Assembly: GCA_002413795.1 (NCBI GenBank)
Contig: DHXS01000002.1
Location: forward strand, 1 to 33,843
Length of the DNA: 33,843 nt
Reading direction: 5' to 3'
Source of the DNA: Candidatus Saccharibacteria bacterium UBA5150
GTDB lineage: Bacteria > Patescibacteriota > Saccharimonadia > Saccharimonadales > UBA4665
Below are positions 21,867 through 29,902 of the stretch, piece by piece (position 1 is the stretch's first letter; every line of letters begins with the position of its first letter). The translations under genes were made by a program, and so were the position numbers. The notes beneath the pieces were generated by a model. The model saw only the letters and a list, made by a program, of their open reading frames with translations. It did not search any database and was not told where the DNA came from.

Positions 21867-22691
21867 ATGCGAATGCTTAACGGTAAAGAACTAGCCGGTT
21901 ATATAAAGGAACGGCAGGCTAAGGAAGTACGTCGCTTGCGGCAGTCGGAAGGGATAAAGCCCAAGCTGGCCATCGTGGTGACGGCTCAGAACAACCCGGT
22001 GATCGATACTTATATGCGGCTCAAAGAAAAATACGGGGCCGATATTCTGGTTAGCGTCGATGTCCACCGCGTTTTCCAAAACGAGATACGCGAATTACTT
22101 AACAAGTTAAGTAACGATGACAGCGTGCAGGCCATTATTGTGCAACTACCCCTGGAAGACCCCGGCGAAACGGAAGAAATTGTCGGCCTGGTTAATCCGG
22201 ATAAAGACGTAGACGGCCTGGTTCCCGGCTCCAAATTCGAGCCCGCGACGGCGCTGGCTATTATGTGGCTGCTAACCGGCTACAACATCAACCTGGTTGG
22301 CAAAGACGTGGTGCTGGTCGGCCGCGGCAAGCTGGTCGGCGCCCCGCTGGAGAAAATGTTAATAGACGCCGGTATAACACCGCGTGTGCTGGTGAAGGAA
22401 ACGCCCGACGTGCCGGACGAAATCCGCAAAGCCGACATTATTGTTACGGCCACCGGTGTTCACGGCCTGATCAAGCCCGATATGCTCAAAGAGGGCGCCG
22501 TAGTAGTGGATGCCGGGGTGGCCAGCGAAGGCGGCAAAACCGTCGGCGACGTGGCGCCGGAAGTCTACGAACAGCGCGATGATATCACCATTACCCCGGT
22601 TAAAGGCGGCGTCGGTCCGCTGACAGTCTGCGCCCTGTTCGAAAACGTTATCCGGGCCGCCCAGCGCGTGGCCAAAGAGCAACAGTCCTAA
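21867..22691 (+). CDS. folD: Methylene-THF dehydrogenase/cyclohydrolase
   Basis: A 274-residue bifunctional enzyme that oxidises 5,10-methylene-THF to 10-formyl-THF. It has the catalytic YMRLK (YxxxK, in NNPVIDTYMRLKEKYG), IIVQLPLEDP, DKDVDGL, the cofactor turn VGRGKLVGAPL and the C-terminal PVKGGVGPLTVCALFENV. The frame is open 42 codons upstream, but that part matches nothing; the ATG at 21867 sits 7 nt after TATACT, with another ATG two codons on. It is followed directly by murI. It works with GlyA in the same window. Confidence 0.93.
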   Translation: MRMLNGKELAGYIKERQAKEVRRLRQSEGIKPKLAIVVTAQNNPVIDTYMRLKEKYGADILVSVDVHRVFQNEIRELLNKLSNDDSVQAIIVQLPLEDPGETEEIVGLVNPDKDVDGLVPGSKFEPATALAIMWLLTGYNINLVGKDVVLVGRGKLVGAPLEKMLIDAGITPRVLVKETPDVPDEIRKADIIVTATGVHGLIKPDMLKEGAVVVDAGVASEGGKTVGDVAPEVYEQRDDITITPVKGGVGPLTVCALFENVIRAAQRVAKEQQS

Positions 22692-23336
22692 ATGAAAATT
22701 GGGGTGTTTGACTCCGGAGTCGGCGGCCTGTCAGTGGCCAATGCTATCCGGCAGGCCATGCCCAGCGTAGAGGTAGTACTGCGCGAAGACCGCCGGCACG
22801 TGCCTTACGGCAACCGCTCACCCCAGGAAATCCTGGGCTTCGTGGTGCCCATCTTCCAAGAACTGGTCGACGAAAACTGCCAGGCTATCGTGGTGGCCTG
22901 CAATACCGTTACCACTACTTTAATAGACGAACTGCGCCAGCGCTTCAGCCTGCCGTTGGTAGCCATTGAACCGATGGTCAAACCGGCCGCCGAGCTTAGC
23001 GCCAGTAAGGTAATCGCCGTTTGTGCCACGCCGACCACGCTGTCCAGCCCCCGTTACGCCCAGCTCAAGGCGGAATACGCCCAAGACCTTAAAGTACTGG
23101 AGCCGGACTGCAGTGACTGGGCCTTCATGATAGAAACCCAGAATCCGGACCGCCAAAAAATTGAAGCTCGTATCAACGAAGTGCTGACTGCCGGCGCCGA
23201 CGTCATCGTGCTGGCCTGCACCCATTACCACTGGATCGAGAAAGAAATCAAAGAATTGACCGCCGGCCGGGCAGAGGTGTTACAGCCCGAGCCGGCCGTA
23301 ATCGAACAGCTCAAACGAGTGCTTGCACGGCTTTAG
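22692..23336 (+). CDS. murI: Glutamate racemase, shortened
   Basis: A 214-residue cofactor-independent racemase that makes D-glutamate for peptidoglycan. The motifs FDSGVGGLSV (D7, S8), VACNTVTTT (C70) and ACTHY (C176, T177, H178) are present, so both catalytic cysteines and the acid/base residues are kept. It is about 50 residues shorter than common MurI, and the region after the first motif reads REDRRHVPYGNRS instead of DTxxxPYGxKS. It starts on the base after the folD stop, and its end overlaps the convergent murD by 26 nt. Confidence 0.88.
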   Translation: MKIGVFDSGVGGLSVANAIRQAMPSVEVVLREDRRHVPYGNRSPQEILGFVVPIFQELVDENCQAIVVACNTVTTTLIDELRQRFSLPLVAIEPMVKPAAELSASKVIAVCATPTTLSSPRYAQLKAEYAQDLKVLEPDCSDWAFMIETQNPDRQKIEARINEVLTAGADVIVLACTHYHWIEKEIKELTAGRAEVLQPEPAVIEQLKRVLARL

Positions 23337-24612
23337 CAAATATCTCACCACGCCGTTTGTAATTCTTGAACATGTCAAAGCTGGTGCAAGCGGTGGACAG
23401 CAGTACCACATCGCCGGGAGCTGCCAGCTTTCGCGCTAGACTCACGATTTCTTCGATGTTATTGCCGCCGTCCGTTATGTTTTCATAGCCTTGTTTTGCA
23501 AGCAAGGCAGCTATCTCAGGGCCGGTTTCGCCGATGGCGATGACTTGCTTAATGTTGCGCTTGGCCACAAATTCGGCCAGTTTGTCGAAAGGAATGCCTT
23601 TGCCTCTGCCGCCAAGGATGGCAATAGTGGGCTGATCGAAAGCTTCAATGGCAACGATGGCGGTTTCGGGCGTGGTGCCATAGGAGTCGTCATAATATTT
23701 GACGCCGTCCAGCTCACGGACCAATTCCAGGCGATGTTCAATACCGCTGAAGCTGGTCAGAACGGAGCGGATGGGGGCTGTGTCCTGGGTAACCTGCCAG
23801 AGGGCGGTGACGGCGGCGCAGGCGTTCTGCCAGTTGTGGCGGCCTAGCAACTTGAGCTCGCCGGTGGCGCAGATGGTTTGATTATCAATCACGATATTGC
23901 CACTATCATCGACAAATGCTCCCGGCGTCGCGTAATAGGGGATTTTTTGCCCGGAACCGGCCGCCGCAATCTGTTTGGAGGTGTCATTTTCGGCGAAATA
24001 GATGGCGATATCCTCGGCCGCCTGGTGCTCGAAAAGATGCGTTTTAGCCTGCACGTAGTCGTTGACATTGGCGTGCCAGTCAAGATGCTCGGGCACGACC
24101 ATCAGGCAGACGGCGATGTTCGGCGATTGCTTTAGGTCGATCAGCTGAAAGCTGGACAGCTCCAGCACCACCCAGGATTCAGGGGTTAATTCGGTCAGAA
24201 AGGTCAGCGGTGGCAGGCCGATGTTGCCACCCAAAAAGACCGATTTGCCGGCCGCCTCCAGCATCTTGGTGATCAGGGTACTGGTGGTGCCTTTGCCCTT
24301 GGTGCCGGTAACACCGATGATATTCCGCGACGGGCTGGTCTTAAAGAATTCATTAATATGGGTAGTGATTTTTTCGCCCGTACCGGGGTTTTTGGCCAGA
24401 ATTTGAGCCGGCGGCAGGCCGGCGGTGCGCACCAGCAAGTCGTACCGGCCCAGATCATCCAGGTAGTTATCGCCCAAAACCGAAGCCACACCTTCCGGAA
24501 CCGCCACGTCGGGGTTTTGATCGTGTACAACCAATTCGTGGCCGTCCTGAGCGGCAAAATAATCATAAGAGGCCCGGCCTTCGACATCGAACCCCAAAAT
24601 GGCAATTTTCAT
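23311..24612 (-). CDS. murD: UDP-N-acetylmuramoyl-L-alanine:D-glutamate ligase
   Basis: A 433-residue Mur ligase that adds D-glutamate to UDP-MurNAc-L-Ala. The P-loop reads TGTKGKGTTS (102-111) rather than the common GTNGKTT. The lid segment PEHLDWH, the GIEHRLELVRELDGVKYYDD segment and AILGGRGKGIPFDKL confirm the family. The usual DSKATN motif is DSYGTTP. It overlaps murI, which supplies its D-Glu substrate, at the 3' end. CATAAT in an extended -10 lies 6 nt before the ATG, so it is probably leaderless. Confidence 0.93.
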   Translation of the reverse strand: MKIAILGFDVEGRASYDYFAAQDGHELVVHDQNPDVAVPEGVASVLGDNYLDDLGRYDLLVRTAGLPPAQILAKNPGTGEKITTHINEFFKTSPSRNIIGVTGTKGKGTTSTLITKMLEAAGKSVFLGGNIGLPPLTFLTELTPESWVVLELSSFQLIDLKQSPNIAVCLMVVPEHLDWHANVNDYVQAKTHLFEHQAAEDIAIYFAENDTSKQIAAAGSGQKIPYYATPGAFVDDSGNIVIDNQTICATGELKLLGRHNWQNACAAVTALWQVTQDTAPIRSVLTSFSGIEHRLELVRELDGVKYYDDSYGTTPETAIVAIEAFDQPTIAILGGRGKGIPFDKLAEFVAKRNIKQVIAIGETGPEIAALLAKQGYENITDGGNNIEEIVSLARKLAAPGDVVLLSTACTSFDMFKNYKRRGEIFAKAVQALV

Positions 24613-24627
24613 ACTGCCATTATGACA
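24613..24627 (-). promoter_or_regulatory. murD leaderless promoter with extended -10
   Basis: TGT-CATAAT (24627-24619 on the minus strand), GGCAGT spacer, then the ATG at 24612. Confidence 0.55.
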
Positions 24628-24747
24628 CGACTGACCCGTTACACATGTTTTTTAACTACTTCCGGATTGTAACAAAAAAATGTTACAATCCGATATTCGA
24701 CAAAACCTTATACGGAGTGGCCAACCCAAAGGCGGCAACCCGCCAGC

Positions 24748-25116
24748 CTAGCTGGCCAGCTGCTTTTTGACCATCTCGGCGATCTGGCGGGGAGTCATGG
24801 CGGCCTTTAAGATGACGCCGCTAACGCCCAGTTCCTTAAGCTTGGGCGGAAGCTCTTGCTCGCCGACATTGGTCAGAACGATAACTTTAATATCTTTGCC
24901 CCAGTCGGTGGCGCGTAGCAGCTGCAACATTTCTTCGCCGCCCATCTCGGGCATCATCAGGTCGGTCAGGATAATATCCGGCTTGAGGCTCTCGGCCAGT
25001 TCCAGCCCCAGCCGGCCGTTTTCGGCGGTTTCTACGGTGTAACCTTCGGCCTCGAATTTAAAGCGGTACATCTGGCTGATGGCTTGGTCGTCTTCGATGA
25101 TGGCAATTTTAGGCAT
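24748..25116 (-). CDS. Stand-alone receiver domain (CheY-like response regulator)
   Basis: A 122-residue single receiver domain. The acid pocket is D9-D10, the phospho-acceptor D52 lies in LTDLMMPEMGG, T82 is in IVLTNVG and the conserved lysine is K104 in VILKAAM. No output domain follows, so it must act through protein contact, perhaps as a phosphorelay or switch partner. AAGGA precedes the ATG. It is divergent from a soluble histidine kinase with 37 bp between starts, so the two are a likely pair. Confidence 0.92.
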   Translation of the reverse strand: MPKIAIIEDDQAISQMYRFKFEAEGYTVETAENGRLGLELAESLKPDIILTDLMMPEMGGEEMLQLLRATDWGKDIKVIVLTNVGEQELPPKLKELGVSGVILKAAMTPRQIAEMVKKQLAS

Positions 25117-25153
25117 TAGCGGTTCCTTAAACTGTTATAGTAATAAGCGTATT

Positions 25154-26116
25154 ATGCCAGATGACGTCGAGGTGGGGAAGACGCCCGCCGCTAAAACCAC
25201 CCATAAACCGTTCCGGAAGCGCAAGCGGCTGGAGTCTGATATTCAGCGTCTAACCCATGAGCTGGAGCACCGCGAGGGGCAATTAGCCCAGGCTCATAAA
25301 GCCTTATCTCTGTTAAAAGAATCAAATCAGAGCATTGCAGAACTCCAGTCGGAAAACGTACGGCTCCAGCGCAAGCTCCATCTTATAGAAAAGCGCCAAA
25401 AGGCCCTCGACGAAGCCAAGGACGACTTTGTCAGCATGGCCAGCCACCAGCTAAGAACTCCCCTGACCAGCGCCAAGGGCTACCTGAGCCTGGTGCTGGA
25501 AGGCGATGCCGGCCCGATTAACGACGGCCAGCGCAAACTGCTGGCCCAGGCCTTTTCCAGCTCCCAGCGCATGGTTTACCTGATTGCCGATCTGCTGAAC
25601 GTCTCGCGCCTGCGCACCGGCAAGTTTTCCATCGAAAATTCCCCTGTTAATCTGGCCGATGTAGTCGAGGAGGAACTCGACCAGCTAAAGCCCGAAATAG
25701 CCGCCCGTTCCCTTAAAGTAAGCTATCAAAAACCCAAGCAGTTCCCCCAACTGATGCTCGACGACACCAAAATCCGCCAGCTAATCATGAACTTCGCCGA
25801 CAACGCCCTTTATTACACCGCGCCTGGCGGCAAAATCACCGTTAAGTTGGCCGAAACCACCCACAGCGTCGAGCTGAGGATTATGGATGAGGGCATTGGT
25901 GTGCCAAAAGACGAACAACACCATCTGTTCACCAAGTTTTACCGAGCCACCAACGCCCGCAAGGCCCGCCCCGACGGCACCGGCCTGGGCCTCTACATGG
26001 CCAAAAAGGTCATCATCGCCCAGGGCGGCTCAATTATATTCAACAGCGAGGTAGGCAAGGGCAGTACCTTCGGCTTTATATTCAGCAAAAGCCAGCTGGC
26101 CGTGTCTCCTGTTTAA
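25154..26116 (+). CDS. Soluble histidine kinase with N-terminal coiled coil
   Basis: A 320-residue kinase with no membrane helix. Residues 20-95 are a basic then heptad-like coiled coil (RLTHELEHREGQLAQAH). The H-box is ASHQLRTPL with H98, then the N-box NFADNALYYT, the G1 box DEGIGVP and the G2 box GTGLGLYM follow. It is the probable partner of the divergent receiver protein. Without a sensor domain, the coiled coil is the only place a signal could enter. The frame is open upstream through the receiver gene; the ATG at 25154 lies 12 nt after the extended -10 TGTTATAGT, giving a very short leader. Confidence 0.9.
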   Translation: MPDDVEVGKTPAAKTTHKPFRKRKRLESDIQRLTHELEHREGQLAQAHKALSLLKESNQSIAELQSENVRLQRKLHLIEKRQKALDEAKDDFVSMASHQLRTPLTSAKGYLSLVLEGDAGPINDGQRKLLAQAFSSSQRMVYLIADLLNVSRLRTGKFSIENSPVNLADVVEEELDQLKPEIAARSLKVSYQKPKQFPQLMLDDTKIRQLIMNFADNALYYTAPGGKITVKLAETTHSVELRIMDEGIGVPKDEQHHLFTKFYRATNARKARPDGTGLGLYMAKKVIIAQGGSIIFNSEVGKGSTFGFIFSKSQLAVSPV

Positions 26117-26146
26117 TACGCTTATGCATATTATCAGCACATAATG

Positions 26147-26175
26147 TTGACAAACTATAATGCTTGTGATATATT
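26147..26175 (+). promoter_or_regulatory. Strong promoter for the surface-protein operon
   Basis: TTGACA (26147-26152), a 17-nt spacer and TATATT (26170-26175). This is the closest match to the sigma-70 consensus in the window. It gives a leader of about 85 nt. Confidence 0.7.
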
Positions 26176-26191
26176 GATGCCAGAACACTTT

Positions 26192-26245
26192 TTGTGCCCT
26201 TAAGCACAAGCGGTGTGGGAATCATTAAGCACCAAGTAATTGGTG
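26192..26245 (+). promoter_or_regulatory. Two hairpins in the leader of the surface-protein operon
   Basis: TTGTGC/GCACAA with a 6-nt loop (26192-26209) and CACCAA/TTGGTG with a 4-nt loop (26230-26245), both perfect 6-bp stems. The repeat TTAAGCAC(C)AAG occurs at 26200 and 26225. They precede the GAGGAGAG ribosome site and may stabilise or control the mRNA. Confidence 0.4.
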
Positions 26246-26267
26246 GAGAAGAGGAGAGAGTACAAGG

Positions 26268-27398
26268 ATGAATCGTAACTTTAATCAACTACCGCAGGTT
26301 CAGGATCCTACGCAACAGGATCCCGGTCTAATTAGCAAAGGCCTTGATCTGTTAAAGGCCGGTAAAGAGAACCCTCTAGCTGTCGTAGCTTGTGCAGCTG
26401 CTATAGGTGGCGGTGCCTTTCTTTCTACCGAACTTGGCAGCGGCGACAATGAAGCTTACGCCCAGTCTGCTCCTGCTACTGTAACAATCACTCAAGAAAA
26501 CGCTTTTGCCAAGTTTGGCAGCAGCCAGATGTCCGAATCAGATGTGGCAAGCGCTAAGGTAACCTTCCTGGAGAATATTAAAGCCAAGGGCATGCCCACA
26601 AAAGTCCACCAGCGCCTCGAAAGGGCCGGCAACTGTAAAACCGTTGACGGTCGTAAGCAAGTCCTTTACAGCCAGGGCCACGACGTAAACAGCATGAGCC
26701 AGTACGGCCGTGACTTGCGAACGTCACGTGTCTGTTTTGAGAACGGCAAATGGATCCGTGTTAAATGCGGCAACATCGAAATCATCAAACATGCTCCTCC
26801 GAAGCCTCCCGTCCCGGGCAAAGTCGTATGGGTCAAGTCATTCGCCAACGCGAGCATCAAACTGCACGCCGACGTTACAGCCAAGGCTGCAGCCGAGTGT
26901 CACAGTCCGGACAATGCTGTAGCTGCCATCGCTTACGGTGAAGGTAGCGCAAGGGCAGACGTCCAGGAAAGGCTGAAGGCCTTCGTGAAAGCAAAGGGCA
27001 ACAGCCTGATCAGCCTGACAGGCAGTATGGAAGGTAAGGCATCGGCCACGGCTAGCGCCAAAGCTATTGCGTTCTGCGCAGAGCAGAATCGGCCTGCCGA
27101 AACGGTTACTGTTACTACTACTCAGACTACCACCACTTCTACAACTCCTACCAAGGACGGTAGCACAGGTGCCGGCTCTGGTACTACCGGTACTACTTCA
27201 ACCGGTTCGACTGTAGGCGGCACCGGTTCGGGCGGTACAGCCGGTAACACTACCGAAATGTACCCTTGCTACGACACCAACGACAGTTCTAACGGTGACC
27301 TCAACCCGAACACCTCCGGGGCTACTATGTACAGTTCTACGCAACCCGATCAGTTCGGTTACTGTGTAGGCCCGGCTAAAGCAACGGTTAACGGCTAA
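26268..27398 (+). CDS. Membrane-anchored secreted protein with Thr/Gly-rich C-terminal region
   Basis: A 376-residue protein of unknown function. A cytosolic N-terminus of about 37 residues is followed by one hydrophobic helix (NPLAVVACAAAIGGGAFLS) and then an extracellular part. Residues about 70-280 contain five cysteines and many Ala/Lys; around 280-325 it becomes a Thr-, Gly- and Ser-rich linker, followed by a short Cys-containing end. It could be a surface adhesin or stalk. A strong promoter and GAGGAGAG Shine-Dalgarno suggest high expression. The next gene is 28 nt away. No known domain was recognised. Confidence 0.75.
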   Translation: MNRNFNQLPQVQDPTQQDPGLISKGLDLLKAGKENPLAVVACAAAIGGGAFLSTELGSGDNEAYAQSAPATVTITQENAFAKFGSSQMSESDVASAKVTFLENIKAKGMPTKVHQRLERAGNCKTVDGRKQVLYSQGHDVNSMSQYGRDLRTSRVCFENGKWIRVKCGNIEIIKHAPPKPPVPGKVVWVKSFANASIKLHADVTAKAAAECHSPDNAVAAIAYGEGSARADVQERLKAFVKAKGNSLISLTGSMEGKASATASAKAIAFCAEQNRPAETVTVTTTQTTTTSTTPTKDGSTGAGSGTTGTTSTGSTVGGTGSGGTAGNTTEMYPCYDTNDSSNGDLNPNTSGATMYSSTQPDQFGYCVGPAKATVNG

Positions 27399-27426
27399 GA
27401 AAGCCAATAAGGAAGGAATTAAGATC

Positions 27427-28311
27427 ATGCATATTAAATTACGATCCAAAGCACTCCTGGCTAGCTTGCTTACCATTGTCGCTCTGGCAGGTGCACCGAC
27501 CGCTACGGTATTTGCCGGCTACGCCCCATCGGGCCGCGCCACATTTACCTGTAACACTCCCACAGATTGCCCGGGCGCCAACTACGTAGTCTTCAACTCG
27601 TTTACTAACGCCCCTAACTACGGCGACGAGCGCGCTTTCTTCGACGGTAAAGACGCCGGCGATACCAGTGCTAACGGCTATCTGGATAAGGTCACCGTTC
27701 ACGACGGTCAGCGCCTGACCCTGCGAGTTTACATCCACAACAACGCTAACCCCGGCGCCATCGGCGTAGCTGCCGCTACGGCACACAACACCAGCCTTCA
27801 GGTTCTACTGCCGCTGCAACAGCTTAACAACAGCTTTGCCGCCGCTACCGTTCGCGCCGATAACGCTAACCCGGTCGCCGTTAGCGACACCGTCGACTTC
27901 ACGGCCGCTACTCCGTTCACCGTCGACTTCGACACCACCCAGCCGGTACAGATCACCTACCGCCCTAACGGCACAGGTTCATTTGTAACCCGTACGCTTC
28001 CTGGTACCTCGATTGTCAATGCCAACCATGTCCTTAACGCTAACTTTGGTGATTGGAACGGTTGTTTTAACTTCTCAGCCCTGGTTACCATGACGGTACT
28101 GGTCCACATGCCTAGCACTCCTCCGCCCCCAACTCCTCCGACACCTCCCGTCACACCGCCCACCACCACTACGACCAATTCCAAAGGCCCGGCCCCAACT
28201 CAGTTGGTCAACACCGGTCCTGGCGAAGTAGCCGGCATATTTGCCGCCACCACTGTCGCCGGTGGACTCAGCTACCGTTGGATGCTGAGCCGCCGCCTGA
28301 GCCGCCAGTAA
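27427..28311 (+). CDS. Secreted surface protein with LVNTG sorting-like signal
   Basis: A 294-residue protein. An N-terminal signal peptide (KALLASLLTIVALAGAPT, cleavage near VFA-GY at residue 30) precedes a beta-rich domain with four or more cysteines. A Pro/Thr stalk spans about 230-258. The C-terminus has the sortase-like layout LVNTG (260-264), then PGEVAGIFAATTVAGGLSY as a membrane helix and a basic tail RRLSRQ. LVNTG replaces LPxTG. I recall LVNTGPG-type tails on Saccharibacteria surface proteins, but this is from memory. AAGGAAGG precedes the ATG. It is probably cotranscribed with the previous gene. Confidence 0.8.
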   Translation: MHIKLRSKALLASLLTIVALAGAPTATVFAGYAPSGRATFTCNTPTDCPGANYVVFNSFTNAPNYGDERAFFDGKDAGDTSANGYLDKVTVHDGQRLTLRVYIHNNANPGAIGVAAATAHNTSLQVLLPLQQLNNSFAAATVRADNANPVAVSDTVDFTAATPFTVDFDTTQPVQITYRPNGTGSFVTRTLPGTSIVNANHVLNANFGDWNGCFNFSALVTMTVLVHMPSTPPPPTPPTPPVTPPTTTTTNSKGPAPTQLVNTGPGEVAGIFAATTVAGGLSYRWMLSRRLSRQ

Positions 28312-28344
28312 TCTGTGGATAAACACTAGCGTAAAGTCGGCTTT

Positions 28345-28384
28345 TGTGCTACTGTTTGGTCAGATAGAAGAGCACAGACTGACC
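28345..28384 (+). ncRNA. H-type pseudoknot candidate
   Basis: Two perfect 6-bp stems are interleaved: TGTGCT (28345-28350) with AGCACA (28371-28376), and GGTCAG (28358-28363) with CTGACC (28379-28384). Loops are 7, 7 and 2 nt, the layout of an H-type pseudoknot. It lies 34 nt after the surface-protein stop and before an intrinsic terminator, so it may be a 3'-UTR element or a small RNA. No promoter is clear upstream. Confidence 0.4.
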
Positions 28385-28411
28385 GCTCGAAACAAAACAA
28401 AGATCTCATGC

Positions 28412-28437
28412 AAGGCCCCTCCCAGATGAGGGGTCTT
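28412..28437 (+). terminator. Terminator of the surface-protein operon
   Basis: Ten-base-pair stem AAGGCCCCTC/GAGGGGTCTT (one G-U pair) with loop CCAGAT, followed by GACTTTTAT. A competing pairing of CTCAT (28405-28409) with ATGAG (28426-28430) would open it, as an antiterminator does. Confidence 0.6.
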
Positions 28438-28464
28438 GACTTTTATAGTATAATAATGTAAAAT
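28436..28464 (+). promoter_or_regulatory. Promoter of the M23-like surface gene
   Basis: TTGACT (28436-28441), a 17-nt spacer and TAAAAT (28459-28464). The -35 overlaps the last bases of the preceding terminator. AAGGTG follows at 28477-28482. Confidence 0.6.
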
Positions 28465-28490
28465 AGCCCTATAGATAAGGTGCAATGATA

Positions 28491-29453
28491 ATGGAGAGAA
28501 CAGATATACCCCACAGGGGTTATGATCCTAACGCCCTCGCGACCATCTCTAGTCGCGTACGGGCCGCGCTGCCTCTTATAGGCGTAACGGCGGTCTTGGC
28601 TATTAGCGGGGAATCTCTAGCCGCTCCCGATACGGCTTCGGCTGACTGTGTTACGACTCAAACTGCCGACGGCGTTAATCATACCAGTTGTCAGTCAAGC
28701 TCCTCGGAAAACTGTGCTATTACTACCCAGAACGGCGTGACTACTAATAATTGCGAGCCTGCCACTGCTCCAAAACCTCCCGAGGCTCCTAGCACGGCCC
28801 CTCCGCACTCTACCGATCAGCCCAAACCCCAACCGCACGAACCGCATAAACCGGCACATCATCCAAAACCCAAGCCTCATCATCAGCCTTCTAATAGCAC
28901 GCAGAGAGGGACGCTTGATTACTATAAAGATCCGCTCCGAGACATCCACCACCTAATTGGCCGACGTATCGATATGGGAGTGGACTATAGCGGCTATGGA
29001 AATGTACATGCTCTTGGCAAGGGCGTAGTTACCGTTGTTAAGAAAGGCACCTCGGCTTTCTGGCGCGGCGAAGGTGGTAATGTGGTTGTTTATCGCCTAA
29101 CGGAGGGGCCGGCTAAAGGGAGCAACGTTTTCGTGTCGGAAAACTGCACACCTACGGTATATAGGGGAGAAAAAGTTACTACAAATACCACTGTTTGTTA
29201 CATGCATGACCATCGTCCCAACATTGAAATGGGTTGGGCCCAAGGCGGAGGCTCAGATAAGCCGGCCGCTTGGCGAGTCTATACCCCGGCCGGCAACCCG
29301 GATGGCTCCAAAACGGCTTACGGTGTCAACTTTTCACGACTTATGGGGTTATTGGGTGCCCCCAGGGGTAATACCACTCCGGGACACGTCTCCACTAATC
29401 CCAATAGAACTGTCGGCAGGATCCCTCGTGACTTCCCGCGGTGGCTGAGTTAA
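28491..29453 (+). CDS. Membrane-anchored surface protein with degenerate M23-like domain
   Basis: A 320-residue protein. An N-terminal helix (ALPLIGVTAVLAISGESLA) acts as signal or anchor. Two imperfect Cys-bounded repeats follow (CVTTQTADGVNHTSC and CAITTQNGVTTNNC), then a Pro/His/Lys-rich stalk. The C-terminal half resembles the M23 (lysostaphin) beta fold: RIDMGVDYSGYGNVHALGKG, VVVYRLTEGPAKGSNVF, CYMHDHRPNIEMGWAQGGG. In M23 enzymes the HxxxD His binds zinc; here it is Asp (DMGVD), so catalysis is doubtful. I recall a similar ERxDxGVDY family in Actinobacteria, the hosts of known Saccharibacteria. The ATG at 28491 fits the AAGGTG spacing better than the one at 28485. Confidence 0.75.
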   Translation: MERTDIPHRGYDPNALATISSRVRAALPLIGVTAVLAISGESLAAPDTASADCVTTQTADGVNHTSCQSSSSENCAITTQNGVTTNNCEPATAPKPPEAPSTAPPHSTDQPKPQPHEPHKPAHHPKPKPHHQPSNSTQRGTLDYYKDPLRDIHHLIGRRIDMGVDYSGYGNVHALGKGVVTVVKKGTSAFWRGEGGNVVVYRLTEGPAKGSNVFVSENCTPTVYRGEKVTTNTTVCYMHDHRPNIEMGWAQGGGSDKPAAWRVYTPAGNPDGSKTAYGVNFSRLMGLLGAPRGNTTPGHVSTNPNRTVGRIPRDFPRWLS

Positions 29454-29471
29454 TAAGTGTCTCGTATCTGT

Positions 29472-29477
29472 TATAAT
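29472..29477 (+). promoter_or_regulatory. tRNA-Glu promoter -10
   Basis: TGT-TATAAT, an extended -10, lies about 19 nt before the mature tRNA 5' end. Confidence 0.5.
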
Positions 29478-29495
29478 TGAGCAGTTGCGATTCGT

Positions 29496-29570
29496 GGTCC
29501 CGTCGTCTAACGGTTAGGACACCAGGTTTTCATCCTGGCAATCGGGGTTCGATTCCCCGCGGGATCACCA
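29496..29570 (+). tRNA. tRNA-Glu (anticodon TTC)
   Basis: Acceptor GGTCCCG/CGGGATC, anticodon stem CCAGG/CCTGG with loop TTTTCAT (anticodon TTC), T arm CGGGGTTCGATTCCCCG, and CCA encoded at 29568-29570. The next gene ends 2 nt away on the other strand. Confidence 0.95.
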
Positions 29571-29571
29571 G

Positions 29572-29892
29572 TTATGCAGCTTCCGGTATTTCTGCTACAC
29601 CAACAGCGCCTAGATGTACTATAAGCTGCTCTGTATGTAGAGCAACATAATCTGGCTCCATCCCTGGTCCATTAATTTGTAGGTTGTGGAAGGCTATCTG
29701 TCGCCAGTGAGCGGCAGTTGTTCTATCTATTACTGGTATATCTTCTGCAAGTCCCGGCTCCGCATCTTCGGAAGAACGAGGAATAATAGCTTCAGGCGGA
29801 GGAATTATGAAAAACTGTCTATTATTCAGTATTTCTTCGGCGGGTAGGGGCTTGGCAATTTCTAATCCGGGGCCTAGTCTAACAACGTTCAT
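29572..29892 (-). CDS. Hypothetical protein (106 residues)
   Basis: A soluble-looking protein with no membrane helix. It has a Pro/Ile-rich segment (FFIIPPPEAIIPR) and an acidic middle, then mixed alpha/beta character (AHWRQIAFHNLQINGPG). No family is recognised. The ATG has a perfect AAGGAG site, and a 6-bp hairpin (TCGGGG/CCCCGA) ends exactly where that site begins, which could influence ribosome access. It stops 2 nt from tRNA-Glu. Confidence 0.6.
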   Translation of the reverse strand: MNVVRLGPGLEIAKPLPAEEILNNRQFFIIPPPEAIIPRSSEDAEPGLAEDIPVIDRTTAAHWRQIAFHNLQINGPGMEPDYVALHTEQLIVHLGAVGVAEIPEAA

Positions 29893-29902
29893 TACTACTC
29901 CT

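Noticed and set aside
25079..25153. N-terminal extension of the histidine kinase
   Set aside because: It overlaps the conserved start of the receiver gene; a promoter-like box lies just before the ATG at 25154.
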